Source of the DNA: Luteitalea sp.
GTDB taxonomy: Bacteria; Acidobacteriota; Vicinamibacteria; Vicinamibacterales; Vicinamibacteraceae
Assembly (NCBI GenBank): GCA_009377495.1
Contig: WHTZ01000001.1
Coordinates: 289,116-353,115, forward strand
Direction: 5' to 3'
Length of the DNA: 64,000 bases
Part shown: positions 44,935 through 53,519 of the stretch, one piece after another
Numbering within the stretch: the first letter of the stretch is position 1
Layout: each line of letters begins with the position of its first letter
Position numbers and translations under genes: made by a program
Notes under the pieces: generated by a model
The model's database searches: none
Seen by the model: only the letters and a program-made list of their open reading frames with translations
Told to the model about the DNA's origin: nothing

Positions 44935-46093
44935 ACGACGAGCGATCGGTGGAGAAGCGATACACGGTGGTTGTCCAATACTGTTGGCCTGGCCGCAGCA
45001 GGGTGGTTGGGAAAGTCGGCTTGTTCGGCGAGTCTGGAAAATGCTGCGTCTCGAGACAGAAACCGGCGCGAGGGCCATAGGCCTTCGCACCTTTCCCGCG
45101 AATCGTGCCGTCGAGAAAATTGCCACTGTAGAACTGGACGCCGGGCTCGGTCGTGAGCACTTCGAGCACGCGCCCCGACCTCGGCTCGCGTACTTGGGCG
45201 ACGAGCCGCAAGGAGCCCGCCTTGCCGTTGAGCACATAGTTGTGGTCGTACCCCGTGCCAAAGGCGAGCTGCTGATCCTTTTCGTTGATCCGCGCGCCGA
45301 TGGGGGTGGGCGTCCGAAAATCGAAGGGCGTTCCATCGACCGGCCGCAGCTCACCGGTGGGGATGAGCCCTTCGTCCACGGGCGTGAACCGGTCCGCATC
45401 AATCATCAGCTCGTGGCCGAGGATGTCCTCTTGAGCGTGACCCGCAAGGTTGAAATACGAATGGTTCGTCAGGTTGACAACGGTGGGCTTATCGGTGGTG
45501 GCGGCATAGTCGATGCGAAGCTCGTTCTGCTCGGTCAGCGTGTAGGTCACAGTCGCGTCGACGTTGCCGGGATAGCCCTCTTCACCGTCCTTGCTTCGGT
45601 AGCGGAGCTCGACTGCCAGGCCATTCGGGTCTTCTCGCTCCGACATCTGCCAGACCGCTTTGTCGAAGCCCTTCAATCCGCCGTGCAGGTGGTTCTGGCC
45701 ATTGTTGCGCGCCAGCCTGTGGGTCGCACCGTCGAGTGTAAATTGGCCGTTGGCAATACGATTGCCGTACCGTCCGACAATGGCCCCGAAGTACGGTGAG
45801 TCTTTCTCGTACCCCTCAATCGCATCGTGACCCAGGACGATGTCTGCGCTCGCCCCGCTCCGGTCTGGTGCGGAGATCGACACCACGATGCCACCGTAAT
45901 TGGTGATTTGCACCTCGACACCGTTCGCGTTGCCCATCGTATAAAGGTCCACGGCCTCTCCGTTCGAGGTCTCGCCGTACGTGCGGCGGTCGATGCTACG
46001 CGGCCCGCTCAACGAGCTCTGCTGACACGCCGCAGCGCTTCCCAGGGTCACGATCGCCAATGACGCAAAGATTAGAGCGTTTCTGCTGGCCAT
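44933..46093 (-). CDS. galM: Aldose 1-epimerase (galactose mutarotase), exported lipoprotein form
   Basis: Interconverts alpha and beta anomers of galactose or glucose. The 386-residue protein has the family residues in GRYGNRIANGQF, HLHGGLKGFDKAVW (catalytic His), NHSYFNLAG (second His), GTGYDHNYVL, and the C-terminal glutamate in CLETQHFPDSPN. It begins with a lipoprotein signal (MASRNALIFASLAIVTLGSA, lipobox Cys24), so it should act outside the cytoplasm, like other secreted GalM proteins. ATG 46093 is chosen over 46132 because the signal peptide starts there. Confidence 0.93.
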   Translation of the reverse strand: MASRNALIFASLAIVTLGSAAACQQSSLSGPRSIDRRTYGETSNGEAVDLYTMGNANGVEVQITNYGGIVVSISAPDRSGASADIVLGHDAIEGYEKDSPYFGAIVGRYGNRIANGQFTLDGATHRLARNNGQNHLHGGLKGFDKAVWQMSEREDPNGLAVELRYRSKDGEEGYPGNVDATVTYTLTEQNELRIDYAATTDKPTVVNLTNHSYFNLAGHAQEDILGHELMIDADRFTPVDEGLIPTGELRPVDGTPFDFRTPTPIGARINEKDQQLAFGTGYDHNYVLNGKAGSLRLVAQVREPRSGRVLEVLTTEPGVQFYSGNFLDGTIRGKGAKAYGPRAGFCLETQHFPDSPNKPTFPTTLLRPGQQYWTTTVYRFSTDRSS

Positions 46094-46265
46094 ACGGCTC
46101 ACTCCCCTTCTCGCCGCGAATCGCTGTGACACGAGGGTGTCGAGACCGTTCTCGTCCCTCCAGAGGTACGCCTTTGCTCACGCCTCCCGCAATCTTACCG
46201 GGCTCGCCACGGAGGTTTCCACGTCAAGGTAGAATCCCCTGGGCAGGAATCAGGGATCACAGACT

Positions 46266-47045
46266 ATGACCAGACGTCGTTTTCTCACGTCCTCGACCTC
46301 GCTCGCGGCCATCTCCGTCACAGGTACCGGCGGCGCGCAGACAGGCCCCCCTCAGCGTGATGTCTACGAGCTGCGGCGCTATCGCGTGCGCGTCGGTGAC
46401 CAGCGCAGCACCACGACCGAATACCTGGAGAAGGCGCTCGTTCCGGCGCTGACCCGCGCGGGCTTCGGCCCCACCGGGGTCTTCAACGTCACGTTCGGCG
46501 ACCCGGGCATTGTCGTGCTCATCACGCATCGTAACAGCGAGTCGGTGCTGACGCTCAGCAGCCGACTGGAGGACGATTCAGCCTATGTGAAGGCCGCGTC
46601 GCCCTTCCGCGACGCGCTCGCGACGAATCCGACCTTCGAACGCGTCGAGAGCAGCTTGCTCGTGGCGTTCACCGGTCTTCCACGGCTCGAGCCGCCGGAC
46701 GTTTCAACACGGCGGATCTTCGAGCTCCGACGCTACGAGCAGCCCAGCGACGCGACTCACATCAAGAAGATCGAGATGTTCAACACCGGTGGCGAGCTCG
46801 ACATCTTCCGGCGGGTCGGTCTGACACCCGTCTTCTTCGGTCAGACCATCGTCGGACCGCGCATGCCGAGCTTCGAGTATCTGTTGACCTTCCCGTCACC
46901 TGCCGAGCGCGAAGCCCGGTGGACAGCATTTCGTCAGGATCCGGAGTGGAAGAGGTTGTCGAGTCGCGAGGCATACCTCGACACGCGAATCATGTCGAGC
47001 GTCACGAGCGTCGTCCTCGCGCCGGCAGCAGCGTCGCAGATCTAG
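46266..47045 (+). CDS. NIPSNAP-family protein with Tat-like signal
   Basis: A 259-residue protein made of two ferredoxin-like NIPSNAP units: YELRRYRVRVGDQ (about 33) and FELRRYEQPSDA (about 155), a typical duplicated layout. The N-terminus MTRRRFLTSSTSLAAIS is a twin-arginine-type signal, so it is probably exported. Biochemical function is unknown; exported two-unit members are common in Acidobacteria. The 172-bp region to the divergent galM start should hold both promoters. It is convergent with the Spy-like gene. Confidence 0.87.
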   Translation: MTRRRFLTSSTSLAAISVTGTGGAQTGPPQRDVYELRRYRVRVGDQRSTTTEYLEKALVPALTRAGFGPTGVFNVTFGDPGIVVLITHRNSESVLTLSSRLEDDSAYVKAASPFRDALATNPTFERVESSLLVAFTGLPRLEPPDVSTRRIFELRRYEQPSDATHIKKIEMFNTGGELDIFRRVGLTPVFFGQTIVGPRMPSFEYLLTFPSPAEREARWTAFRQDPEWKRLSSREAYLDTRIMSSVTSVVLAPAAASQI

Positions 47046-47115
47046 GGCGTCGGCCGGCGCGTTCGGCGAACGCGCCCTACCGTGGTGCAGGTAGGGACGC
47101 CTCGCCGAGGCGTCC
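47046..47115. repeat. Palindrome cluster between convergent genes
   Basis: GGCGCGTTC / GAACGCGCC (47056-47076) and GGACGCCTCG / CGAGGCGTCC (47095-47115) are perfect hairpins, joined by a CTACC...GGTAG pair. The cluster spans exactly the gap between the NIPSNAP stop (47045) and the Spy-like stop (47116). Confidence 0.75.
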
Positions 47116-47523
47116 TCACGGGCGGCTGCGCTCCAAATAGCGTGACTGCAGGCGTGAGACGAGCGCGTCGAAGCGCTTCCGCTGGTCTGGCGTCAGGATG
47201 TGCCCGATCTCCGCGCCGACTTCCGTCGCCTCGCGCTGGAACCGCACGCGCAAGTTCTCGCGAAACGCCCCGACTTTCTGACGGCGGGCGTCGACGATGG
47301 CCTCGAGCTTCCGCTGTTGGTCGGGGGTCAGGTCCAGCTCGTCGGCCATCAGCGCCATGAGTCGCATCGGTGCCGCACCTTCAGCGAGCGGGGCGGGTCC
47401 GTCCGCCGCCAACGGGGGCTCGAGGTAGCGATGCAAGAGCAACCCCGTGGCCACGCCGGCACCAAATACGAGGACGACGAATACCCCGAACCAGGCGCGG
47501 ATCGTGCGGGCGTTGCCGGTCAT
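47116..47523 (-). CDS. Spy/CpxP-like periplasmic heavy-metal-resistance-type protein
   Basis: A 135-residue protein: one N-terminal membrane segment (about 10-31) as signal or anchor, then two amphipathic helices each headed by the family motif LTPDQQRKLEAIVD (about 65) and LTPDQRKRFDALV (about 110). Spy/CpxP/ZraP proteins act as periplasmic chaperones or stress modulators. It is third in an operon with a sigma factor and zinc-finger anti-sigma factor, its start overlapping the anti-sigma stop as ATGA, so it is probably induced with them by envelope or metal stress. Confidence 0.87.
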   Translation of the reverse strand: MTGNARTIRAWFGVFVVLVFGAGVATGLLLHRYLEPPLAADGPAPLAEGAAPMRLMALMADELDLTPDQQRKLEAIVDARRQKVGAFRENLRVRFQREATEVGAEIGHILTPDQRKRFDALVSRLQSRYLERSRP

Positions 47524-48092
47524 GGGTCCTCCGTGGCAGCCTCATCCGAGCCTCGAATCAGCAAGACAAACAGCAAAGATTCGTTGCTCACCTCTGGATC
47601 CAACAGGTCTGTCACCGCTGCATCGCCAAGGCTCCATTCGACAGGCGTCGCGACACGGCCCGATCGTCCTTCCTCGTTTATCCGTCCCGCGATCGCTGCC
47701 AAGATGATCAGCGTCACGGCCAGGGGCAACAGCCGAATGCTCCAGGTCCGCCAGTTGAGCAGCTCGAGCCACGCGATTGCCACTCGACTCCCCGCGACGC
47801 GGATGCCATGTTCCGCAGCCGTCGGCCCTTCCGGAGGGGTCGACGGACGCCAGGGACGCTGGCCTGGCGTCTCGGCGTCGAGCCGCTCTGCCAGGCTCTC
47901 ACCGAAGCCACCGGGCAACGCCTCGCTGCGCCTCTCGGTCAAGACGGCCTTGACGGAGAGCTGCCCTTCGATCTCTCTGCGGCATGCGCCACACTGCCAG
48001 AGATGTTCTCTGAGCCGGTCCCGATCCTCCGGATCGAGCATCGAGTCGGCTGCGCGAACGATCAACCGGATCGCTTCATCGCAACTCAACAT
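47520..48092 (-). CDS. Membrane anti-sigma factor with zinc-finger domain
   Basis: A 190-residue anti-sigma factor. The N-terminal zf-HC2/ZAS motif is H-x3-C-x2-C (HLWQCGACRRE, about residues 29-39) after MLSCDEAIRLI. A single transmembrane helix lies at about 118-135 (SIRLLPLAVTLIILAAIAG), leaving a short external tail of about 55 residues to receive the stress signal. It overlaps the sigma gene by 7 bp, the usual layout for co-translated sigma/anti-sigma pairs. Confidence 0.9.
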   Translation of the reverse strand: MLSCDEAIRLIVRAADSMLDPEDRDRLREHLWQCGACRREIEGQLSVKAVLTERRSEALPGGFGESLAERLDAETPGQRPWRPSTPPEGPTAAEHGIRVAGSRVAIAWLELLNWRTWSIRLLPLAVTLIILAAIAGRINEEGRSGRVATPVEWSLGDAAVTDLLDPEVSNESLLFVLLIRGSDEAATEDP

Positions 48093-48703
48093 CGCTCGTC
48101 TCTGTCGTCTGCGAGCCGCGCTGCTGGCAGGCGGCTCGAGCTAGACGCATACTTCATCAGCGGCTCGAGCAGGGGCCGCAGCCGTTGCCGCGCGCGAAAC
48201 AAACGCGATTCCACCGTGCCCATGGGCAGCCCGGTGATCGTCGCAATCTCACGGTAGTCGAGGCCTTGCACGTCGCGGAGCGTAATCACGACGCGGAGGT
48301 CGTGAGGCAGCGACGCGAGCGCGCGATCGATGGCTTGCCGTCGCACCACCGTGATTTCCAAGTCATCGAACGACGGCAGCCGCTCTGTCGCGGAGGTGAA
48401 GCTCTCTTCGATGGCTCGGGGAGCCATGGCCTCCAGCCGGCGCTGCCGTTCGAGGTGCGATTTGATGACGTTCACCGCGATTCGGTAGAGCCACGTGTGG
48501 AACGAGCTCTCGCAGCGGAAGCCACCCACCGCGCGGAACGCGCGGACGAATGTTTCCTGGACGAGATCCTCCGCCTCGGCGTCACCGCCGGTGAGCATCC
48601 GCGCCAAGTTGTAGATTCGCACCTGGTAGCGCCTGACGAGCTCGTCAAACGCCTCCCGGCTCCCAGCCGTAGCCTCGGCTACGAGCATCCGATCGGCATC
48701 CAC
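48086..48703 (-). CDS. ECF sigma factor (RpoE-like)
   Basis: A 205-residue sigma factor. Region 2 includes FDELVRRYQVRIYNLARML and DAEAEDLVQETFVRAF; region 4 includes RVVITLRDVQGLDYREIATI and GTVESRLFRARQRLR. It should be held at the membrane by the adjacent anti-sigma factor. GTG 48703 is used because the usual N-terminus MDADRMLVAEA begins there; an ATG at 48688 is possible. A candidate self-recognised promoter lies about 45 bases upstream. The last 20 residues are a Ser/Arg-rich extension. Confidence 0.92.
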   Translation of the reverse strand: MDADRMLVAEATAGSREAFDELVRRYQVRIYNLARMLTGGDAEAEDLVQETFVRAFRAVGGFRCESSFHTWLYRIAVNVIKSHLERQRRLEAMAPRAIEESFTSATERLPSFDDLEITVVRRQAIDRALASLPHDLRVVITLRDVQGLDYREIATITGLPMGTVESRLFRARQRLRPLLEPLMKYASSSSRLPAARLADDRDERC

Positions 48704-48746
48704 TCAGGGCTCTCTACATCGCGTCAGCGCCAGCGGCATCTCCCGA

Positions 48747-48777
48747 ATTAGACCACGGGCCCCGTCGATTTATTTCA
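48747..48777 (-). promoter_or_regulatory. Candidate ECF-type promoter for the sigma operon
   Basis: On the minus strand, TGAAATAAATC (48777-48767) and GGTCTAATT (about 48755-48747) are spaced like the -35 and -10 elements of ECF promoters with a CGTCTAA-type -10. It is the only AT-rich pair just upstream of the operon. Autoregulation is inferred. Confidence 0.4.
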
Positions 48778-48788
48778 CTCTGCGCATT

Positions 48789-48953
48789 TCACTGCGGCTC
48801 CACAGCCGATTCATAGACGCGACGGAGGCTCGCGGACCGCCCGGCACGCCCGCCCTCCATCTGGACCTGCACCACGAGTCGGCTCGTGGTCGGCTCGAGC
48901 TCGTAGGTGTCAATCACTTTCGCCGTCTTGCCAAGCGTCGTCTCCGACACGAG
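48789..48953 (-). pseudogene. Possible 3' fragment of an exported-protein gene
   Basis: About 54 codons with a coherent beta-strand pattern (VIDTYELEPTTSRLVVQVQM; SLRRVYESA) resembling the C-terminal end of small Acidobacteria secreted proteins that finish in a RRVYD-like phrase. No upstream domain or signal peptide is present and the reading frame becomes Arg-rich noise beyond 48953, so it looks like a truncated remnant. The resemblance is from memory, not a search. Confidence 0.35.
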
Positions 48954-49495
48954 CCGTGGTACACACATGTCCCCGCGCGCCCTTGCTCGACTGCGACCGG
49001 CCCTCGCCAGCATAGACGAGCCCTATTGATATAGACCTAGCGTGGCGCGACTTTCTTCCGATCGTCGCCATGGGGGACTGATGACCTATCGTTGATCGAT
49101 GAAATATATCTTGGCTAGAAAAGGTCTAAGTGTACGTCTAAATGTATCTCTGTTGATTATGGACACATATCTTGTGCGGCGATGCGTGGGACGCTGATGT
49201 CCTGCCACATTCTTGTCATATCTCGTCGTTCTTTCTTCACAATTACTCCGATTCGTGACTGTGCTTCGGCTCGTTATAGCCACGCAGATAACTCACACTA
49301 TCCAACATCGAGCATATCCCACTCTTGAACCGTCCTCAGTCGGAGCCGGCCTATCTCCACGAGGGGACACTTACTGACTGTCACCCACCGCTCATACTCG
49401 TGTCGTCCGCATGCTACCAGCGGTACGTGTCTTGCTGCATGGCCCTGACGCAAGCGCGACGTCATGACGACGGTCGTCCATCGAGCTAGTTGTTC
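48954..49495. other. AT-richer non-coding region upstream of bamA
   Basis: No credible gene. Base composition drops sharply: 49081-49140 has 22 G/C in 60 bases and 49201-49260 has 26 in 60, unlike the surrounding coding DNA. Short frames on the minus strand (49086-49283, 49298-49585) have no motif. It may hold the bamA promoter, a small RNA, or decayed foreign DNA. Confidence 0.5.
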
Positions 49496-52156
49496 ATGTC
49501 CCCGTTGATCCCTCGTGGGCTGAGTGTTCTGCTTCCGGTCGCCGTGGTGCTCCTTGCGTTTGCCACGTGCGATCTGAGGGCCCAAACGCCGCCGCGCCCG
49601 TCCTCCACGACGGTCCAGGAGCAGGCCCCCGTCAAGGCGGCGGGGTCGGTCAAGATCTGCGATCTGGACGCACAGCCGCCCGCGAACCTGCCACCGTCAG
49701 GGTCGCCGCCCATCTTCTGGATGGTCGTCCCGTGCTTCGAGGAGCAAGGAGGGCACTCGCTCATCGACGCACGAACCTACGTCTACTACATACAGACCTT
49801 GGAGAATGTGAGCCGGCCGTCGGAGAACCGCTGGACGCCATGGAGCGAGCAGATCGAGCAGAGCCTCATCGGGGACTTTCGTCGCCTCTGGAACACGAAC
49901 TTTCTCGACAACCTCACGGTGGACGTCCAGGACTACGAGTTCAGCAACGGTGTCGTGGGTAAAGTCGCACTCTTCCGAATGGAGGAGAAAGAGCGCGTCA
50001 AGATCGTCGACTACGAGGGCACCGAGGCGCTCAACCGGACGGACATCGACGAGAAGCTGCGCGAGGCGGGCACTGTCATCCGGCTCGATACCTTTCTCAG
50101 CGAGGCAGACATCCGGCGCGTCGAGGGTGTCATCCGCAGCATGTTGGCGGAGAAAGGGCACCTGGACGCGAAGGTCACCCACGCCATCAAGCCGCTGCCC
50201 AGCGGCCCGAAGCTGGTCCACCTGACCTTCAACATCGAGGACGGGCCGGAGGTCAAGATTAGCCGCATCACGTTTCTCGGCAACGAGGCGGTGTCAGACC
50301 GCACGCTCCGCGGCAAGATGGAGCACAACAAGCAACCGGGATTCTTTCGGTTCGTCGGCATTGGTGTCGGCACCTACAAGGAAGAGCAGTTCGAGGAGGA
50401 CGCGCAAGAGATCATCAGCTACTACCGCGAGGAGGGCTACCTCAAGGCGACGGTGGGCCAACCGGAGATCCGCTCGCTCAGCGCGTCGAAGGATGGCGAC
50501 AAGCGCGTGATCGAGCTGCGCATCCCCATTACGGAGGGCCGCCGCTATCACGTGGGCGAGATTAGGTTTGCCGCTGCCAAGGTCGTCAAGCAGGAGGCCT
50601 TGCGGCCGCTGTTCGCGCTCGAGAAGGGCGACTACTACAACGAGAAGAAGGTTCGAGACGGAATCGAGAAGGCGCACGAGCTCTACGGGTCTGGCGGGTA
50701 CTTCGAGTTTACGGGCTACCCCGAGTTCAGCTTCAAAGACACCAAGGATCCGAACGCCGCGCCCGTCGCCTCGAACACAGATGCGAGCAAGCCAGCCGAG
50801 GTCGACGTGACGATGCACATGCAGGAGGGCGAGCAGTACTTCGTGAACCGGATCACGTTCACGGGCAACACCACGACGAAGGATCACGTCATCCGGCGTG
50901 AGATGGGCCTTCTCGAGAGCGGCGTCTTCAACACCGAGGCGCTCAAGTACAGCATCAGACGCATCAACCAGTTGGGCTACTTCAGACCGCTGGGCGAATC
51001 GGAGACGCAGGAGGACATCCAGGTAGAGAAGACGCCACACGAAACGAACAAAGTCGATATCACGCTGAACCTCGACGAACGGAACCGCAACGAGTTCACG
51101 TTCGGCGCGGGGATGTCGGGGATTGATGGCCTCTTCGTCAACGCGTCATTCGCGACTACCAACTTCCTGGGCCAGGGCGAAACACTCCAGGTGTCAGTCC
51201 AGACCGGCGAGCGCGCCAACAACTATCAGGTGTCCGCCAGCGAGCCGTATCTGTTTGGCCGGCCCATCAGGGCCGGCATCACGCTGTTTTCCCGGAAGTA
51301 CGACCTCTACGTGTCGCCGAGCGTGGTGGGCTACAGCGAGGCCAGAAGTGGGATGACCGTGATGGGGGGCCTACGAGCGGGTCCGTTCTCCCAGGCCTTC
51401 ACCACCTATACGTACGAGGTGATCGACACAGCGACCGACGACGACCTTTCAGATGGCGGCGATGACGGCAGCGATGACATCGGCGATGACGGCGGCAGTG
51501 ACGATGCAGGCGTGCCGGTGTTCGACCCGTTCTTGGATGACGGGCGGCACATCGAGAGCCGCTTGAGCCCAAGCTTTGTCTACAACACGGTCGACAATCC
51601 CTTCCTCCCCCGGCGCGGCATGAAGCTCACGGGGACCTTCGAGGTAGCCGGTGGCCCGCTGGGTGGCACGGTTGACTACATCAGGCCAGAGGCGGAAGCC
51701 GTACTCTATATCCCGCACACGCAGCGCACGGCACTCGGCCTACGTGGCCAAATCGGTTACGTCAGGCCATTCAGCGACACCAACGAGCTTCCGTACTACC
51801 GGCGCTTCTTTCTAGGCGGAGAGACGCAAATCCGCGGCGTGGACTTCCGCTCCGTGGGTCCGCTCGGCGCGGCGAATCGCCTCCTTGGCGGGAACAAATT
51901 TCTCCTCTTCAATGCGGAGTACTACTTCGACATTGCCGGCCCGGTGCGCGCGCTGGCCTTTCATGACGCTGGGCAGGCCTTTGACGAGGGCCAACCGTTC
52001 GACCTGAGACAGCTCCGGACCTCGAGCGGGGCCGAGCTGCGCTTCATCGTGCCCATGATGAATGTGCCTTTTCGTCTCATCTATGCCTGGAACATCTACC
52101 GAGACACGTTTCAGCCAGAGCGGACGTTCAGGTTTGCCGTTGGTACGACGTTCTAG
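49496..52156 (+). CDS. bamA: Outer-membrane assembly factor BamA (Omp85)
   Basis: Central component of the BAM complex, which inserts beta-barrels into the outer membrane. The 886-residue protein has a signal peptide (about 1-30), a unique 80-residue N-terminal segment, five POTRA-like domains (about 110-480; for example VKISRITFLGNEAVSDRTLRG and YFVNRITFTGNTTTKDHVIR), and a C-terminal barrel ending in Phe with the conserved RGVDFRSVGP motif. A 30-residue Asp/Gly-rich insertion (about 640-670, DDDLSDGGDDGSDD) lies in a predicted surface loop. The ATG at 49496 is preferred to TTG 49490. Confidence 0.95.
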   Translation: MSPLIPRGLSVLLPVAVVLLAFATCDLRAQTPPRPSSTTVQEQAPVKAAGSVKICDLDAQPPANLPPSGSPPIFWMVVPCFEEQGGHSLIDARTYVYYIQTLENVSRPSENRWTPWSEQIEQSLIGDFRRLWNTNFLDNLTVDVQDYEFSNGVVGKVALFRMEEKERVKIVDYEGTEALNRTDIDEKLREAGTVIRLDTFLSEADIRRVEGVIRSMLAEKGHLDAKVTHAIKPLPSGPKLVHLTFNIEDGPEVKISRITFLGNEAVSDRTLRGKMEHNKQPGFFRFVGIGVGTYKEEQFEEDAQEIISYYREEGYLKATVGQPEIRSLSASKDGDKRVIELRIPITEGRRYHVGEIRFAAAKVVKQEALRPLFALEKGDYYNEKKVRDGIEKAHELYGSGGYFEFTGYPEFSFKDTKDPNAAPVASNTDASKPAEVDVTMHMQEGEQYFVNRITFTGNTTTKDHVIRREMGLLESGVFNTEALKYSIRRINQLGYFRPLGESETQEDIQVEKTPHETNKVDITLNLDERNRNEFTFGAGMSGIDGLFVNASFATTNFLGQGETLQVSVQTGERANNYQVSASEPYLFGRPIRAGITLFSRKYDLYVSPSVVGYSEARSGMTVMGGLRAGPFSQAFTTYTYEVIDTATDDDLSDGGDDGSDDIGDDGGSDDAGVPVFDPFLDDGRHIESRLSPSFVYNTVDNPFLPRRGMKLTGTFEVAGGPLGGTVDYIRPEAEAVLYIPHTQRTALGLRGQIGYVRPFSDTNELPYYRRFFLGGETQIRGVDFRSVGPLGAANRLLGGNKFLLFNAEYYFDIAGPVRALAFHDAGQAFDEGQPFDLRQLRTSSGAELRFIVPMMNVPFRLIYAWNIYRDTFQPERTFRFAVGTTF

Positions 52157-52267
52157 CGGACGCTCAAGGGTTCTAGCACTTTTTTGCTGCGCCACTCCCC
52201 CGCGCGTCGGGCAAACGCCGGCGCGGGTTTTACGAGCCGACGAACAACCATCACAAGGAGACGTGCA

Positions 52268-52822
52268 ATGTTTCGAATCTTGACAGGCGCACTGCTGCTC
52301 ATCGCAGCGTCGTTGACGTGGGCATGCCAGGAGGCGACCGACCCAGAAGACCTTGCCGATCCAGTGGATTTGACCGCGCCCATTACTGTCAACGCACGGG
52401 ATGGCGGCGACAGAACCTACACCATTCAGCGTGGCGACGACCCCGCGTTCGACGAGGTCCGCCAATACGATCACAAGGTGACGTTCGACGTGACATCCGC
52501 GCTGACCAATGCCGCCGTGGACGAGGACGAGTGGGACCTAGAGCTCCCGCTGACAATCACCTCTGCGAGCGTCAAGGTCGAGCAAGCATCAGGTGGCATC
52601 GCCACACCCCCCACGGGCAGCGAGGTGGTGCACCAGGAGTACACCTCACAGAGCTCTGGAAGCGTCCTGCCCGAGGTGGGCAGCACCGTGACCCAAACCT
52701 TCACGGTGTGGTACTGGCTTCCGAACCGCGGCACAGAGGCGCTCATCACCGTGAGCTACACCTTCAGTGACGACGATGGCGCCACGGCGTCAGACAGTGT
52801 CGATGTCCTGGTCTCCCCGTAG
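52268..52822 (+). CDS. Hypothetical lipoprotein
   Basis: A 184-residue acidic predicted lipoprotein: signal FRILTGALLLIAASLTWAC with lipobox Cys20, followed by beta-rich sequence with an immunoglobulin-like rhythm (ITVNARDGGDRTYTIQ; EVGSTVTQTFTVWYWLPNRG; ALITVSYTFSDDDG). No known domain was recognised. AAGGAG lies 6 bases upstream of the ATG at 52268. Its place between bamA and a beta-barrel gene suggests an envelope role but gives no function. Confidence 0.75.
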   Translation: MFRILTGALLLIAASLTWACQEATDPEDLADPVDLTAPITVNARDGGDRTYTIQRGDDPAFDEVRQYDHKVTFDVTSALTNAAVDEDEWDLELPLTITSASVKVEQASGGIATPPTGSEVVHQEYTSQSSGSVLPEVGSTVTQTFTVWYWLPNRGTEALITVSYTFSDDDGATASDSVDVLVSP

Positions 52823-52889
52823 TGGATTCGGGCTCGCGCGGTCCGAAAGATGTCGCTTCTCTGCTCGAGACACAAGCCTAGGAGTCGCC

Positions 52890-53519
52890 ATGTTGTTCGC
52901 ATGTCGGATTGCTAGCGTGGTACTCATCCTGTTGACGCTCGCGCGTCCCTGCACGGCACAAAGCCTGCAGGTTGGCGCGAAAGCAGGCGTCGCGCTGACG
53001 TCGCTCTCCAACGTCCGCGCGCTCACCGAAAGCGCCAAGGAGGACTCAGGTATCGCGTCCGCTCCCATGGTCGGCGGCTTCGTGAGCCTCGACTGGGACG
53101 TGGGCTTTGCTGTCCAGCCCGAGCTCTTCATCGTGACGAAGGGGGTCTCGCTCGACGAATCAGTCTCAGACGATGGCGCGGCGGCGGTCGTGCTGCGGTA
53201 TCTCGAGATCCCAGTCTTGGCGAAGTTATACCCACGCCGTTATGGCAGTGCATCCTGGTACGTGCTCGCCGGGCCGAGCATCGGTTTCAGGCTCACGTCC
53301 GCGATTCGCTATGCCGACGACAGGGATGACGAAGAAGAGGAGATCGACAAGCGCACAACGACCACAGACCTAGGCCTGACGTTCGGTGGAGGCCTGGAAG
53401 GCGCGCACTGGCTCATCGAGGGACGCTTCAGCCCGGGTCTGAAGAATATCTCGGCGGACCCGACGGAGCCCGTCGTGAAGACGCGAGCGTTCGCCGTGCT
53501 CGCGGGCATCCATTTCTGA
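52890..53519 (+). CDS. PorT-like outer-membrane beta-barrel protein
   Basis: A 209-residue protein with a signal peptide (FACRIASVVLILLTLARPCTAQS, cleaved near residue 24) and alternating-polarity strands of an eight-stranded barrel: LQVGAKAGVALTSLS, GFVSLDWDVGFAVQPELFI, YLEIPVLAKLYPRRYG, TDLGLTFGGGLEGA. The strand AVLAGIHF ends in Phe, the usual barrel signal. An acidic loop (DDRDDEEEEIDKR) lies between strands. The ATG at 52890 has TAGGAG upstream. Confidence 0.83.
   Translation: MLFACRIASVVLILLTLARPCTAQSLQVGAKAGVALTSLSNVRALTESAKEDSGIASAPMVGGFVSLDWDVGFAVQPELFIVTKGVSLDESVSDDGAAAVVLRYLEIPVLAKLYPRRYGSASWYVLAGPSIGFRLTSAIRYADDRDDEEEEIDKRTTTTDLGLTFGGGLEGAHWLIEGRFSPGLKNISADPTEPVVKTRAFAVLAGIHF

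Noticed and set aside
49298..49585. 95-residue minus-strand frame upstream of bamA
   Set aside because: Overlaps the bamA start region, has no family match, and composition suggests chance.
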